A stretch of DNA of 64,000 nucleotides from Deltaproteobacteria bacterium (GTDB lineage: Bacteria; Desulfobacterota; GWC2-55-46), in the NCBI GenBank assembly GCA_016182655.1, contig JACPGB010000028.1, forward strand, positions 1 through 64,000. Direction: 5' to 3'. The notes below the pieces were generated by a model that had not been told where the DNA came from, searched no databases, and worked only from the letters and a program-made list of their open reading frames with translations. Positions within the stretch are counted from its first letter, which is position 1, and each line of letters begins with the position of its first letter. Of the stretch, positions 28,619 to 38,960 are shown piece after piece. A program made the translations under genes and the position numbers.

Positions 28619-28977
28619 TGCCGTTTGCCGAGTATATCCTTTATGGTCTGCTTGAGCTCGGTCAGGTCCGACGACTTTATCACATAGGCGTCGGAGGCCC
28701 ATGTGCCGAACTCGTGCTTGTAGTGCGGGTACGCGGTGCAGAGTATGACGGGGAGGTCCTTCCACCTCTCCTTCACCCTCCTTAAGACCTCTACGCCGTC
28801 CATGCCCGGCATCTTTATGTCGAGTAGGACGAGGTCGATGGCGTCGCCTTCGAGTTTTTCAAGCGATTCCTCGCCCGAGGCGGCGAGCTCCACGTCCCAG
28901 CCTTCGTCCTCGAGCTCCTCTTTATAAAGGAGCCGAAGACCCTCTTCGTCGTCGACTACCAGAATCCTTTTTTTCAT
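28615..28977 (-). CDS. Response regulator receiver-domain protein
   Basis: KRILVVDDEEGLRLLYKEEL...DLVLLDIKMPGMDGVEVLR; 4-bp overlap with downstream gene. Confidence 0.92.
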   Translation of the reverse strand: MKKRILVVDDEEGLRLLYKEELEDEGWDVELAASGEESLEKLEGDAIDLVLLDIKMPGMDGVEVLRRVKERWKDLPVILCTAYPHYKHEFGTWASDAYVIKSSDLTELKQTIKDILGKRQ

Positions 28978-29128
28978 AAAAAGACCCCTGATATTCTTTT
29001 GCCGGGACAGACCCGGTCTTCAAACTGAGGTTGAACTGCCTATGTTTCCAAACTTTAAGACGGCCGCGCATCCGTCCGCCTGATTACAACTCCGACAATC
29101 CCGTCCACCCTCCTAATCCCGCTCCCCT

Positions 29129-30346
29129 TCAACCCGCGGAGCGGAACTGTCTCAAGTATGGGAGGATCACCCTGAATGTGACGCCTACGCCGGGTTTGTT
29201 CTCGACCTCTATAGTCCCCTTGTGGCGGAGGATTATGGAGTTGGTTATCGGCAACCCGAGCCCGGTGCCGTGCGTCTTGGTCGTGAAGAACGGGTTGAAT
29301 ATGTACCCGAGGTTCCTGGGCTCTATCCCGCCGCCGCTGTCGGCTATGGAGACGGCGGCCATGCCGCCTTCGAGCGAGGTGGAAAGCCTCAAAACTCCGC
29401 CGTGTTCCATCGACTGTATCGCATTGACAATCAGGTTGTCAAAAGCAATCTTGAGCTGTTCGCGGTCGACTTCCACGCCTATCGAAACCTCTGAAAAAGC
29501 CTTTTTCACCTGGATGCCGTGGGCCGCGAACTCGTCCTCGAAAAGCTGTAATACCTCTTCGACTATCCCGTTCAGGTCGTCGGGCCTAAGATTTACGGCG
29601 CTGTCTTTGACGAAGCTCGTGACGCCGTTCATGAGCTTTTCAAGCCTGCCGACCTCTTTCAATACCTGCTCGACGTAAGGGATGCCCGGAGAGCCGGGGC
29701 CGAGGTGCTTTTTGAGCCTCCCCGCGAACCCGCCGATGCTTATGAGAGGGTTCCTTATCTCGTGCGCAAGGGTCGCGGCCATGTCGCCGAGCGCCATGAG
29801 CTTTTCGGAGCTTGCGAGCCTCTCTTCTATCTCTCTAAGCTCCCTGTGTATCCTTTCGTGGCTCTCCGCCATGTCGGCGCACTTTATGAATGAAGATGCC
29901 TGGAGCGCCATTATCCCGAGGGCCCGCATCTTCATCTTCGAGACCTCGGCCTTCCTCGCGGATTTAAGGTAGATGACCCCGAAAAACCTCTCCTTGTCCC
30001 TTAGGGGACATACGAGCGCGGACTTGTATCCCTTGAGTCCCGCGTCATCGACGCCTTCCCAGACCGTGGACGCCGGGTCTTTCTTGTATACTTCGATTGC
30101 CGCCTTTTTCTTTTTCACGAGCCCGGGGAGCCCCTGGTCCCCGCCGTAAGACTCTACAAGAGTTATCTCCTCGCCCGCGAAGGCCTTTTTCTCAAAGACA
30201 TTCTTTTCAGGGTCGAGGATGTAAAATACGCATTGCTCAAACGGTACGGCGTCAAGGAGGAGCCGCGCCGCGCGCTCGAGCTTCGCGTCGAGCCGTAGGC
30301 CCGAAAGCGAAAGTTCCGTCACTTTTTCTATTATATCATATTCCAT
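29129..30346 (-). CDS. GAF-domain sensor histidine kinase
   Basis: LAHEIRNPLISIGGFAGRL H-box, FDNLIVNAIQSM N-box, GLGLPITNSIILRHKG; start reset to MEYDIIEKV. Confidence 0.88.
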   Translation of the reverse strand: MEYDIIEKVTELSLSGLRLDAKLERAARLLLDAVPFEQCVFYILDPEKNVFEKKAFAGEEITLVESYGGDQGLPGLVKKKKAAIEVYKKDPASTVWEGVDDAGLKGYKSALVCPLRDKERFFGVIYLKSARKAEVSKMKMRALGIMALQASSFIKCADMAESHERIHRELREIEERLASSEKLMALGDMAATLAHEIRNPLISIGGFAGRLKKHLGPGSPGIPYVEQVLKEVGRLEKLMNGVTSFVKDSAVNLRPDDLNGIVEEVLQLFEDEFAAHGIQVKKAFSEVSIGVEVDREQLKIAFDNLIVNAIQSMEHGGVLRLSTSLEGGMAAVSIADSGGGIEPRNLGYIFNPFFTTKTHGTGLGLPITNSIILRHKGTIEVENKPGVGVTFRVILPYLRQFRSAG

Positions 30347-30474
30347 ACGCAACCCCGGGACCTCAAGGCATGAGCGTCCGGAAACGGCTTTCAGGACACG
30401 CCCTTCTCTGCCGGGGACCTCTTTGGCAAAGGCGTGCGCGGGGCCGGGACCGGACCGGTCCGCCCCTCCCCCGA

Positions 30475-31473
30475 TCAAACCTTGGCGTCCCGAAGGAACT
30501 TTGCCGCCTCTTCCGGCGGCGTCGGGTTTATGTAGAACCCGGACCCCCATTCGAACCCCGCCACCTTGGTGAGCTTGGGTATAAGCTCGAAGTGCCAGTG
30601 GTAGAACTGGGTGGCGCCGTCTTTAACGGGGGCCGCATGGAGGATGAAGTTGTAAGGCGGATAGTTGAGGACCTTGTCCATCCTCTTCAAAACGTCGGAG
30701 AAGATGGTGGAGAGGTTCTCGTAGTGGTGTTTCTGGCAGTTCTCGAAGTTGGACTCGTGGACCTTCGGGAGTATCCATATCTCGAACGGTGCCTTGGGCG
30801 CGTAAGGGGTCATGGCGATAAAATCCCTGTTCTCGGCCACTACCCTTATTCCCTGCATTATCTCCTGCCTTATGATGTCGCAGAAGACGCACCGTTCCTT
30901 GAAGTTGTAGTACTCGAGCGCGCCGTCGAGCTCCTCGGCGACCCTCTTGGGGATGATCGGGAGCGCGATGAGCTGGGAGTGGGTGTGCTCGAGGGAGGCC
31001 CCGGCGGCCTCTCCGTGGTTCTTGAATATGAGGATGTACCGGAGGCGCGTGTCTTTCTTCAAGTCTATTATCCTGTCCCTGTAGGCCCAGAGGACCTCCT
31101 CGAACTGCCTGGACGTGAGCTTCGAGAGCGTGTCCTTGTGGTCCGGGGACTCGATTATGACCTCGTGCGCGCCGACCCCGTTCATCTTGTCGTAGACGCC
31201 GTCGCCTTCGCGGTTGAGCTCGCCTTCTACCTTCAAGGCCGGGTACTTGTTCGGCACGACCCTTATGTGCCAGCCCGATGAGTTGGGGCCTCCGCCGTTT
31301 TTCCTGTAAGCGAGGACCTCGGGCGGGGTCTTGGATTCGTTCCCCGGGCAGAACGGGCAAAAGCCCGCCTTGGTCGTAGGCTGTGTGAACTCGAACTCGG
31401 AGGGGCGTTTGCCCCGCTCCGTCGAGATGATCACCCATCTTCCAACTATCGGGTCTTTTCTGAGTTCAGGCAT
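30475..31473 (-). CDS. galT: Galactose-1-phosphate uridylyltransferase
   Basis: MPELRKDPIVGRWVIISTERGKRP, CPFCPGNESKTP, LEHTHSQLIALP, FYHWHFELIP. Confidence 0.92.
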   Translation of the reverse strand: MPELRKDPIVGRWVIISTERGKRPSEFEFTQPTTKAGFCPFCPGNESKTPPEVLAYRKNGGGPNSSGWHIRVVPNKYPALKVEGELNREGDGVYDKMNGVGAHEVIIESPDHKDTLSKLTSRQFEEVLWAYRDRIIDLKKDTRLRYILIFKNHGEAAGASLEHTHSQLIALPIIPKRVAEELDGALEYYNFKERCVFCDIIRQEIMQGIRVVAENRDFIAMTPYAPKAPFEIWILPKVHESNFENCQKHHYENLSTIFSDVLKRMDKVLNYPPYNFILHAAPVKDGATQFYHWHFELIPKLTKVAGFEWGSGFYINPTPPEEAAKFLRDAKV

Positions 31474-31621
31474 ATTTTACCTATCAAAGGGAGTGAGCGT
31501 CCGGGGGGTTGCGCCCGCGGCGCCTGGTTTATAGATATTATCGCATCCGGCGCGGGATCCTTGAATTTTGCGCCGTTGGTTCCGAGGGCTATGTGAGGTG
31601 TCCGTGTGCGGTGTGTGAAGC

Positions 31622-31689
31622 CAGGCTGGCTCCCAAGCCCATCTGCCTTGTCGGCATCAAAGCATCCGGAGCTTTTCAAGCAGACTGGG
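31622..31689. repeat. Family A repeat, copy 4 (internally deleted)
   Basis: Reverse complement aagctccggatgctttgatgccgacaaggcagatgggcttgggagccagcctgg keeps both ends of family A but lacks its middle. Confidence 0.6.
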
Positions 31690-31713
31690 AATTCTGAGCT
31701 TTTCAGTTGTTCG

Positions 31714-32088
31714 TCAAGGGGCGCCCCTGCCCTTTTCCTGCTCTTCTTCCTCTTTCTTGCACTCTATGCAACAGGTAGTGACCGGCCGTGCCTCGAGCCT
31801 TTTTTCGGAGATCGGCTCCCCGCAGATGTCGCAGATGCCGTAAGAGCCGTCGTCGATCCTTTGTATGGCCTCGTTTATCTTGGTGATGAGCTTCCTCTCG
31901 CGGTCCTTGACGCGCAGAAGAAAATTCCTGTCCGTCTCGTGGCTCGCCCTGTCCGTCGGGTCCGGGAAGTTGTCGTCTTTCGCTTCGCTCATCCCGTTGA
32001 CGGCGCGCTCGGCCCCGCTCAGGAGCTCATCGAGTTTGCCCTGGAGAAGATTTCTAAAGTACTCGAGCTTCTCTTTTTCCATAATCAA
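31714..32088 (-). CDS. DksA/TraR-type C4 zinc-finger protein
   Basis: DRASHETDRNFLLRVKDRERKLITKINEAIQRIDDGSYGICDICGEPISEKRLEARPVTTCCIECK. Confidence 0.92.
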   Translation of the reverse strand: MIMEKEKLEYFRNLLQGKLDELLSGAERAVNGMSEAKDDNFPDPTDRASHETDRNFLLRVKDRERKLITKINEAIQRIDDGSYGICDICGEPISEKRLEARPVTTCCIECKKEEEEQEKGRGAP

Positions 32089-32127
32089 AAAGTATAACCG
32101 AAAAACGCCCCCCCTGTAAATAGCTAA

Positions 32128-32311
32128 GTTGTCCTGGCCGGACGGGCTAAGTCCGTATCGAGATAATCCGGCTACCCCTGCCTCTATAGCTCCCGAAGGA
32201 CATTGCCCCCGCGCCGAGCGGGTCCTCGCCGGACGGGCAAATCCGTATCGGATGGCTGTACTTCAGGCAGGCTTAAGAGACCCGATTTGAAATTGGCCCC
32301 GCGCCGAGCGG
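32128..32311 (-). repeat. Family B modular repeat, two tandem units
   Basis: Minus strand: GCTCGGCGCGGGGCC-N45-GATACGGATTTGCCCGTCCGGCGAGGACC then GCTCGGCGCGGGGGC-N45-GATACGGACTTAGCCCGTCCGGCCAGGAC. Confidence 0.88.
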
Positions 32312-32785
32312 CTATTCCCTCGTAAACTCCCCGCTCTTGCCGCCTGTTTTTTTGACGAGCCGGATGTCTGTGAGCGTCATGCCTTTGTCCGCCGCCTTGC
32401 ACATGTCGTAGATGGTGAGCGCCGCGACCGAGACCGCCGTTATCGCCTCCATCTCTACGCCCGTCTTTGACGAGACCTTCGCGGTCGCCGTTATATCTAT
32501 GCCGGGCAGATCCTTATTCGGCGTAAAATCGACGATGACGCTCGTGATGTTCAAGGGGTGGCATAGCGGGATCAGCTCCCCGGTCTTTTTCGCGGCCATG
32601 ATGCCCGCCACCCTCGCGACCCCGAGGACGTCGCCCTTTTTCACTTCATTGGCGAGTATGAGGTCGAGGGTCTCCTTTTTCATCACTACGGAGCCCTTGG
32701 CAATGGCCACCCTCTCGGTAATATCCTTGGAGGTGACGTCCACCATCCGCGCCTTGCCCCGTTCGTCTATATGCGTAAGCGTCAT
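32312..32785 (-). CDS. moaC: Cyclic pyranopterin monophosphate synthase
   Basis: [29 protein letters not shown]...[13 protein letters not shown]...[25 protein letters not shown]. Confidence 0.96.
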   Translation of the reverse strand: MTLTHIDERGKARMVDVTSKDITERVAIAKGSVVMKKETLDLILANEVKKGDVLGVARVAGIMAAKKTGELIPLCHPLNITSVIVDFTPNKDLPGIDITATAKVSSKTGVEMEAITAVSVAALTIYDMCKAADKGMTLTDIRLVKKTGGKSGEFTRE

Positions 32786-32798
32786 CTCAGACCCCTTT

Positions 32799-34382
32799 TC
32801 AATTCACTTCGACTATATGCCCGTCCTTTACGGTCAGGAGGAAGAGCCTCTTCTTGGCCTCTCCACGCTCGTCGAACGAGAGCGCGCCAGCCGCGCCCCT
32901 GGACTTAAGCGCCTTGAGGCGCGCCTTTATCGCTTCCCTGTCGAGTGTGACCCCGTCGCCTTCGAGGCCGTCCTTTTTATCGGGTATCGCATTGATGAGC
33001 ATCATCGCCGCGTCAAATGCGTGCGCCTCGAGCACCCCGGGCTTTTTCCCGTAGGCCTCGGTGAACCTCTTTACAAACTCCTCTGTCCCGGGCCTCGTGC
33101 TCCCCGGAAAGAACCCGTCCACGAAGACCGCGCCTTCGACATTCGCGCCGCCGAGCTCTACGAGCTTCTCGGAGTTCCAGCCGTTGGCCCCGAGGAGCTG
33201 GACGCCTTCTATATTGAAGTAATGGAGATATGGCGTTATAAGCGCGGCTGTAGCGTAGGAGTCCGGGATGTAGAGCGCCTCTATCCGGGCCGTCGGCTTG
33301 TACTCCTTTATCTGCCTCCTGCCTTCCTTCCGCTCCTTTTCCTGCACGACGAAGAGCCTCTTTAATTCCGCGCTAAAATCAGTGTGCCCCTCGGCGTACG
33401 AGCCTGTCCTGACGGATTCCGCCCCCAAAGCCTTTACGTTCATCTCGAAGAGCCTGGCAAGCTCCATACCGTAGTTGTTCTGCGGGTGGAGGATCGCGAA
33501 CCTCTTAAGCCCTAAAGTCTTGACCGCGTGGGCGGCGATCGTCGCGGCCTGTTGGGCCGGGGTCATGAAGTTCCTGAAGACATAGTCCCCGGCGTCCGTC
33601 ACGCCTTCCTTCTGGGAGAGCGTCACGACCGGTATCCTCCTCACCTGGGCGTGCCTGGCGGCCTCTATCGCAGTCGATGAAAGGAGCGGCCCCACGAGCC
33701 CCGCGACCCTGCCGTCATGGGCAAGGTCCGAGACCGCCGTCTCGACGGAAGCGGGGTCTGACCCGACGTCCTTTACAATGACCTCAACGCCCGCGCCGTC
33801 GGCTTTCCCGAAGACCTCTGCGGCGAGGAGGACCCCGTTAAGCGCGTCCTCGGCGTAGGCCGCGTACTGGCCTTTGAGCGGCAGTATCACGCCTATGGCC
33901 GGTGTGGCCGGCGCGCCGAAGTTGCCGTTCTCAATCGCGGGGGAGTCGATCTCCCTCAATAGCCGCAACGCTTTTGCCCTCAGGTCCAACGACGAGTCCT
34001 GCCCCTCGGCCACCGGCAGAAGGAGTGCTTTAGCCTCCTTTACGCGGCCGGTCCGGGCCCGGAGGACCCCGAGCTCGTAGAGGGCGTCGAACTTGTACCT
34101 GGACTCCGGGTGCGACTCAAGGAGCTTCTGATAAATGGCGGAGGCCCTCTCAAACTCCTTCCGTTCGACGTATATGCGCGCGAGGCGCAACAACGCCTCG
34201 TCTATGGCCGGGGCCCTGGAGTTCTCCTGGACGAATTTCTCGAGCTCCTCTATTATGTCCGCCTTGGTCCCGCTCGTCTCCAGCGCCTCGAATATCTCGG
34301 GGAGGTTCCTTGCCGGGACCGTGGCGGGCATCAGCACGAGAAGGGAGAGGAGCATGGAAAGGATGAGGCGTTTGAGTTTCAT
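32799..34382 (-). CDS. TPR plus periplasmic-binding (LpoA/LivK-like) lipoprotein-type protein
   Basis: N-terminal signal and TPRs, then [27 protein letters not shown] receptor-ligand domain. Confidence 0.85.
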   Translation of the reverse strand: MKLKRLILSMLLSLLVLMPATVPARNLPEIFEALETSGTKADIIEELEKFVQENSRAPAIDEALLRLARIYVERKEFERASAIYQKLLESHPESRYKFDALYELGVLRARTGRVKEAKALLLPVAEGQDSSLDLRAKALRLLREIDSPAIENGNFGAPATPAIGVILPLKGQYAAYAEDALNGVLLAAEVFGKADGAGVEVIVKDVGSDPASVETAVSDLAHDGRVAGLVGPLLSSTAIEAARHAQVRRIPVVTLSQKEGVTDAGDYVFRNFMTPAQQAATIAAHAVKTLGLKRFAILHPQNNYGMELARLFEMNVKALGAESVRTGSYAEGHTDFSAELKRLFVVQEKERKEGRRQIKEYKPTARIEALYIPDSYATAALITPYLHYFNIEGVQLLGANGWNSEKLVELGGANVEGAVFVDGFFPGSTRPGTEEFVKRFTEAYGKKPGVLEAHAFDAAMMLINAIPDKKDGLEGDGVTLDREAIKARLKALKSRGAAGALSFDERGEAKKRLFLLTVKDGHIVEVN

Positions 34383-35500
34383 TCAAAGATTTCCTTGACC
34401 TTGGAGAAGAAGTTCTTCCGGAGCGGCGTCGTATCCTCCCCGCTTATCTCGGCGAACTCCTCGAGGAGGTCTTTCTGCCTCTTGTTGAGCTTCGTCGGGG
34501 TCTCGACCTTTATTATCACCTGTTGGTCGCCGCGTCTTCCGGTATGGACCGACGCAATACCCTTGTTCTTGAGCCTCAATACCTTGCCGGACTGCGTGCC
34601 CGCCGGGATCTTGAGCTTTACTGGGCCTTCGAGCGTCGGCACCTCGATGTCAGCTCCGAGCGCGGCCTGGGTGAAGCTTATCGGCACCTCGCAGATGCAG
34701 TCGTCGTTCTCTCTCCTGAATATCTGGTGCGGGAGGACCGACATCACGATGTAGAGGTCGCCTGGAGGGCCGTTCCTCTCTCCGTATTCGCCCTCGCCGG
34801 AAAGGCGCAGTCTCGACCCGGTATCCACCCCCGCCGGGACCTTTACCGTAAGCGACCCGGCTGTCCTCACTTTGCCCGCGCCCCTGCACTCGTTGCACGG
34901 GTCTTTTATTACGGAGCCGGCTCCGTTGCACGCGGAGCACGGCCTTGAGATGCTGAAAAAGCCCTGCTGGAACCTTACCTGCCCGGCGCCCCTGCATGTC
35001 GAGCACTGGGTCGGATAGGTGCCGGGCCTTGCGCCGGACCCGTGGCATGTCGAGCAGTCGGCGGTCCTCGGTATGTTTATCGTCTTCTCGGTCCCGAAGG
35101 CCGCCTCCTCGAACGATATCTCGAGGTCGTATCTTAAGTCCGCGCCGCGCTCTGGCCCGGGTCTTCTCCTGCCGCCGCCACCGAAGAAGTCGGAGAAGAC
35201 CTCTCCGAATATGTCCTGGAAGTCCGCGCCGAAACCCGCGTCCCTGTAGCCGCCGGGGCCGGGGCCCGCGCCCGGACCGGTGCCCACGTAGCCGAACCTG
35301 TCGTACTGGGCCCGCTTGTCCTGGTCCTTAAGGACCTCGTAGGCCTCGTTTATCTTTTTGAAATGCTCTTCCTTGTCCTTGTCGCCGCTGTGCTTGTCCG
35401 GGTGGAACTCGTGCGCGAGCCTCCGGTAGGCCTTTTTTATCTCCTCGTCGCTCGCGCCCCGGTCGACGCCGAGGACCTTGTAATAATCCTTCTCATCCAT
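34379..35500 (-). CDS. dnaJ: Molecular chaperone DnaJ
   Basis: J domain with HPDKHSGDKDK, G/F region, four CxxCxGxG zinc repeats. Confidence 0.97.
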   Translation of the reverse strand: MDEKDYYKVLGVDRGASDEEIKKAYRRLAHEFHPDKHSGDKDKEEHFKKINEAYEVLKDQDKRAQYDRFGYVGTGPGAGPGPGGYRDAGFGADFQDIFGEVFSDFFGGGGRRRPGPERGADLRYDLEISFEEAAFGTEKTINIPRTADCSTCHGSGARPGTYPTQCSTCRGAGQVRFQQGFFSISRPCSACNGAGSVIKDPCNECRGAGKVRTAGSLTVKVPAGVDTGSRLRLSGEGEYGERNGPPGDLYIVMSVLPHQIFRRENDDCICEVPISFTQAALGADIEVPTLEGPVKLKIPAGTQSGKVLRLKNKGIASVHTGRRGDQQVIIKVETPTKLNKRQKDLLEEFAEISGEDTTPLRKNFFSKVKEIFE

Positions 35501-35538
35501 TTAATGATTATCCGCCTCTCGTTATTAAAACCATGATG

Positions 35539-36090
35539 TCAGTGTATGGCCGGGGCCTTTGAGACCGCCACCATCGCGGGCCTGAGCAACCTGCCCTTGA
35601 GCGTGTAGCCTCTCTGGAACTCCTTTACGACCGTCCCCGGCTCCCCGGACTCTTCCTCGGTTATGGCGTGGTGGATGGCCGGGTCGAACCTCTCTCCAAC
35701 TGACTTTATCTCCTGGAGGCCGTTCTTCTTGAGTACCGCGAGCATCTGGTCGATCGTGAGCTTTACGCCCTGCCGGAGCGATTCGAGGTTCTCTTCCCCG
35801 TTCGCGTGGGAAAGCGCCCTCTCGAAGTTGTCGACGACCGGGAGTATCTCGGAGATAAGGCATTCGTTCGCAAAGCTTATGGCGTCCTGTTTCTCCTTTT
35901 CGGACCTCTTCCTGTAATTGTCGAGGTCGGCGACGGAGCGGAGATACCTGTTATAGTTCTCCTCGGCCTCTTTCGCCTTTGCCTCGAGCTCCGACTTCAG
36001 GCGGGAGACCGCCTCCTCCGGGGCCTCCTGTATCTCGGACGGCCCTTCGGCCATCTCCTCTTCCTGTAAAAAATCTTCGTTTTCTTTCAT
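35539..36090 (-). CDS. grpE: Nucleotide exchange factor GrpE
   Basis: YLRSVADLDNYRKRSEKEKQDA...GLQEIKSVGERFDPAIHHAITEEESGEPGTVVKEFQRGYTLKGRLLRPAMVAVSK. Confidence 0.95.
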   Translation of the reverse strand: MKENEDFLQEEEMAEGPSEIQEAPEEAVSRLKSELEAKAKEAEENYNRYLRSVADLDNYRKRSEKEKQDAISFANECLISEILPVVDNFERALSHANGEENLESLRQGVKLTIDQMLAVLKKNGLQEIKSVGERFDPAIHHAITEEESGEPGTVVKEFQRGYTLKGRLLRPAMVAVSKAPAIH

Positions 36091-36165
36091 GTACGCACCT
36101 TAAAAAAGATTTTTCCCCGACGAGGGGAAATATAGACCTGCTTGCATACGACGCCGGAGCGTCCC

Positions 36166-37191
36166 TTACTGGAATACCTTGCAGAGGAGCCCGGCGGTGT
36201 AATCGACGAGGGGGATGATCCTCGCGTAATCCATCCTTACGGGGCCTACGACGCCGAGCGCGCCGATGGTCTCGCCGCCCCTCGCGTACGGGGCGGTCAC
36301 AAAGCTCAAGCCCTCGAACTCGCTCACGAGCGACTCGGACCCGAGATAGATGTGGATGCCGCTATCCTCGACCGACTTGTCCAGCACCTTAAGGAGGAGG
36401 TTCTTCTCCTCGAAGGCCGAGAAGAGCTTTTTCATGCGCTCGAAATCGGCCCGGAACTCGGGCTGTTCGAAAATATTGACCTTGCCCTCCACGTAGAGCC
36501 CGTCCTCGGCCGTCTCTCCCGCGGCCATGGCCCCGAGCTTCAAGGCCCCGGCGAGGAGCTCGTCGTAGAGGTTCTTCACATTTCTCATCTCCTCTACGAT
36601 TTTCGCCCTCAATTCCCGCATAGTCAAGCCGCCGGCTATGGAGTTCAGGTAATTGGAGGCGGACTCGAGGTTGAGCGTCGAGGAACCCGCGTCGAGCCTT
36701 ATTGTGCGCGTCTGGACGAGGCCGCGCGTCGAGACGAATACGGCCATGATGGACGTCCTGTCGACCGGGAGCATGCTTATCTGTTTTATGACGAAGCTCT
36801 CCCTCTTGGGAATGAACATGAGCCCGGCGCAGTTGGTAAGAATGGATAAGGCGCGCGCGGTGTCCATGAGGGCGTCCTCTATATTGGCCGGGGTCTCATA
36901 GCTCTTCCTTATGAGCTCCTTCTGGTCGTTCCGGGGCTCGTCGAGCGCGCCGAGGCTGTCGATGTAGAGCCTGAAGCCCTTGTCCGTCGGGACGCGCCCG
37001 GCCGAGGTGTGGGGCTGTACGAGGTAGCCCTGGTCCTCGAGCTCGGCCATGATGTTCCTGATGGTGGCCGGGGAGAGCCCCATAGGGTACTTGACGGCTA
37101 TGGCCTTGGAGGAGACCGGCTCGGCCGTCTGGATGTAGTCCTGTACTATGGCGTTGAGGATCTTTTTTAAACGGTCGTGCGTCTGGTTCAT
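36166..37191 (-). CDS. hrcA: Heat-inducible transcription repressor HrcA
   Basis: ILNAIVQDYIQTAEPVSSKAIAVKYPMGLSPATIRNIMAELEDQGYLVQPHTSAGRVPTDKGFRLYID. Confidence 0.96.
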   Translation of the reverse strand: MNQTHDRLKKILNAIVQDYIQTAEPVSSKAIAVKYPMGLSPATIRNIMAELEDQGYLVQPHTSAGRVPTDKGFRLYIDSLGALDEPRNDQKELIRKSYETPANIEDALMDTARALSILTNCAGLMFIPKRESFVIKQISMLPVDRTSIMAVFVSTRGLVQTRTIRLDAGSSTLNLESASNYLNSIAGGLTMRELRAKIVEEMRNVKNLYDELLAGALKLGAMAAGETAEDGLYVEGKVNIFEQPEFRADFERMKKLFSAFEEKNLLLKVLDKSVEDSGIHIYLGSESLVSEFEGLSFVTAPYARGGETIGALGVVGPVRMDYARIIPLVDYTAGLLCKVFQ

Positions 37192-37235
37192 TATTGTATC
37201 CCGGCTCTTTTACGCCTGTAAAAACAGCATATTAA

Positions 37236-37264
37236 AAGATACCAACGGCAAAAATCATTGTCAA
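37236..37264 (-). promoter_or_regulatory. Sigma70-type promoter for hrcA-grpE-dnaJ
   Basis: Minus strand TTGACA - 17 nt - TATCTT. Confidence 0.7.
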
Positions 37265-37304
37265 GCTGGAAAGAAGTTTATGACTCCGCGCTTTTCAAGC
37301 CGCC

Positions 37305-38483
37305 TCAGAGCATCCTTAAAAAAACCGAATCCGAGAGGACCGCGCCTTTATGCGTCAGGACAAGGTCCTCGCCGCTCGACGCTACAAGCCCTTCGCTGAT
37401 CAGCGCCTCCGAGGCCGGGAAGGCCTCCTTGGGAAAGAGGCCGAACCGTGCCCGAAAACAGCCGCCCTTGATGCCTCTTTCAAGCATCCGCAACCCCAGG
37501 ACCATGGACTCGAGCATGGATTCGTTTCTCGCAAGCGTCTCATCCCCTTTTATCGCAGAGCCTTTCGCGGAGACGCCTTCGATATACTCCTCAAGAGAGG
37601 GCGTGTTCCACCATCTCCTGCCCCACTCAGGGAAGGAGAGGAACGAATGCGCGGCCACGCCGCACCCTATGTAGTCATCGCTACGCCAGTACCGGCTGTT
37701 GTGGACGGCTTCCATTCCTGGCCTGGCCCAGTTCGATATCCCGTAATGGCGATATCCCGCGTCCTTTAAGGCGCGGACGGCGTGCTCGTACATCTCCGCC
37801 ACATCGTCTTCGGTCGGGAGCCTCTTCGTATCTTTATATTGTTTAAAGAACCCGGTCCCTTCCTCGAGCGTAAGACCGTAGAGCGATATATGCTCCGGGT
37901 CGAGCGCGAGCAGGCCTGCCACACTTTTCTCCCAGTCCTCGACCGACTGGCCCGGGACGCCGAATATGAGGTCGAGCCCGATGTTCTCAAAGCCCGCAGC
38001 GCGCGCCTCCTTGAAGGCTTTGACGGCGCGCTCCGCCGTGTGCGTCCTCCCGAGCGTGCCGAGTATCCTGTCGTCGAGGGACTGCACGCCTATGCTTATC
38101 CTCGTGACCCCGGCCTCGTAAAAGCCCTTGAGCCTTTCAAGCGAGACGGCATCCGGGTTCGCCTCTATAGTAACCTCTATCGGCTTTCCATGGACGGCGA
38201 ACGCATCCCTTACGGAACCTACGAGTCTTTTTACGACGGGGGGTGAGAGGAGCGCAGGCGTGCCTCCGCCGAAGTATATCGTCTCAAGCGGCCTCTTCGA
38301 GAGCCCCTCTCTTTCAATGACAGAGGAAAGCTCCTTTATAAGGGCGTCGGCGTACGCGCCCTCCTCGGCGTGGGTAAGCCCCGGCTTGGCGATTGACTTG
38401 AAGTCGCAGTACGGGCATTTACGGAGACAGAAGGGGATGTGCAGATATACCCCTATCGTCCTTTCCTCTCCCTGTACTCCCAT
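37305..38483 (-). CDS. hemW: HemW / coproporphyrinogen III oxidase-like radical SAM protein
   Basis: VYLHIPFCLRKCPYCDFKS, YFGGGTPALL. Confidence 0.92.
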   Translation of the reverse strand: MGVQGEERTIGVYLHIPFCLRKCPYCDFKSIAKPGLTHAEEGAYADALIKELSSVIEREGLSKRPLETIYFGGGTPALLSPPVVKRLVGSVRDAFAVHGKPIEVTIEANPDAVSLERLKGFYEAGVTRISIGVQSLDDRILGTLGRTHTAERAVKAFKEARAAGFENIGLDLIFGVPGQSVEDWEKSVAGLLALDPEHISLYGLTLEEGTGFFKQYKDTKRLPTEDDVAEMYEHAVRALKDAGYRHYGISNWARPGMEAVHNSRYWRSDDYIGCGVAAHSFLSFPEWGRRWWNTPSLEEYIEGVSAKGSAIKGDETLARNESMLESMVLGLRMLERGIKGGCFRARFGLFPKEAFPASEALISEGLVASSGEDLVLTHKGAVLSDSVFLRML

Positions 38484-38875
38484 ATCCTCTCCAACATATC
38501 TTTCGGCGTGATCCTGCCCAAAAGCCTCATCCCGTCGTCGACGACGAATACGGAAAGCGCCTTTTTACCTTCCATCAACGCCATGACCGACGAAGCCTCG
38601 GCCTCGGGGCCTGTGTGGACAAAGGCCCTCTCCATGAGGTCCTCGACCTTCCTGCCTTCGAGCCCGGCAACGCCGTCGCTTAAGTTTAACGCCCCGTCTG
38701 ATTCGAGGACGGAGAGGCCTTTCAAGAGGTCCCTTGCCTCTATCTGCCCGACGAGCCTCCCTTCGCCGTCGACCACGGGGGCGACTTCCGAGTCCTTCAA
38801 TGCCTTAAGCGCATCGGCTATCGTCGAGCCGACGCGGAGCGCCTCCGCCATACCCATTATGTTCGCCGCTACCAT
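38453..38875 (-). CDS. CBS-domain protein
   Basis: Two CBS repeats (VAPVVDGEGRLVGQIEARDLL; ALSVFVVDDGMRLLGRITPKDML). Confidence 0.85.
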   Translation of the reverse strand: MVAANIMGMAEALRVGSTIADALKALKDSEVAPVVDGEGRLVGQIEARDLLKGLSVLESDGALNLSDGVAGLEGRKVEDLMERAFVHTGPEAEASSVMALMEGKKALSVFVVDDGMRLLGRITPKDMLERIWEYRERKGR

Positions 38876-38960
38876 TGAACGCTCCGGGAAGGTGTTTATC
38901 CATTTATGATAACAGATAATGGGGTGTTAACCCAATCTAATCTCACAGCCTAAAAACCCC

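Noticed and set aside
30097-31281. 394-aa plus-strand ORF opposite galT and the histidine kinase
   Set aside because: Antisense to two well supported genes and spans their junction.
37190-37310. CIRCE operator upstream of hrcA
   Set aside because: Inspected on both strands; no TTAGCACTC-N9-GAGTGCTAA-like inverted repeat.
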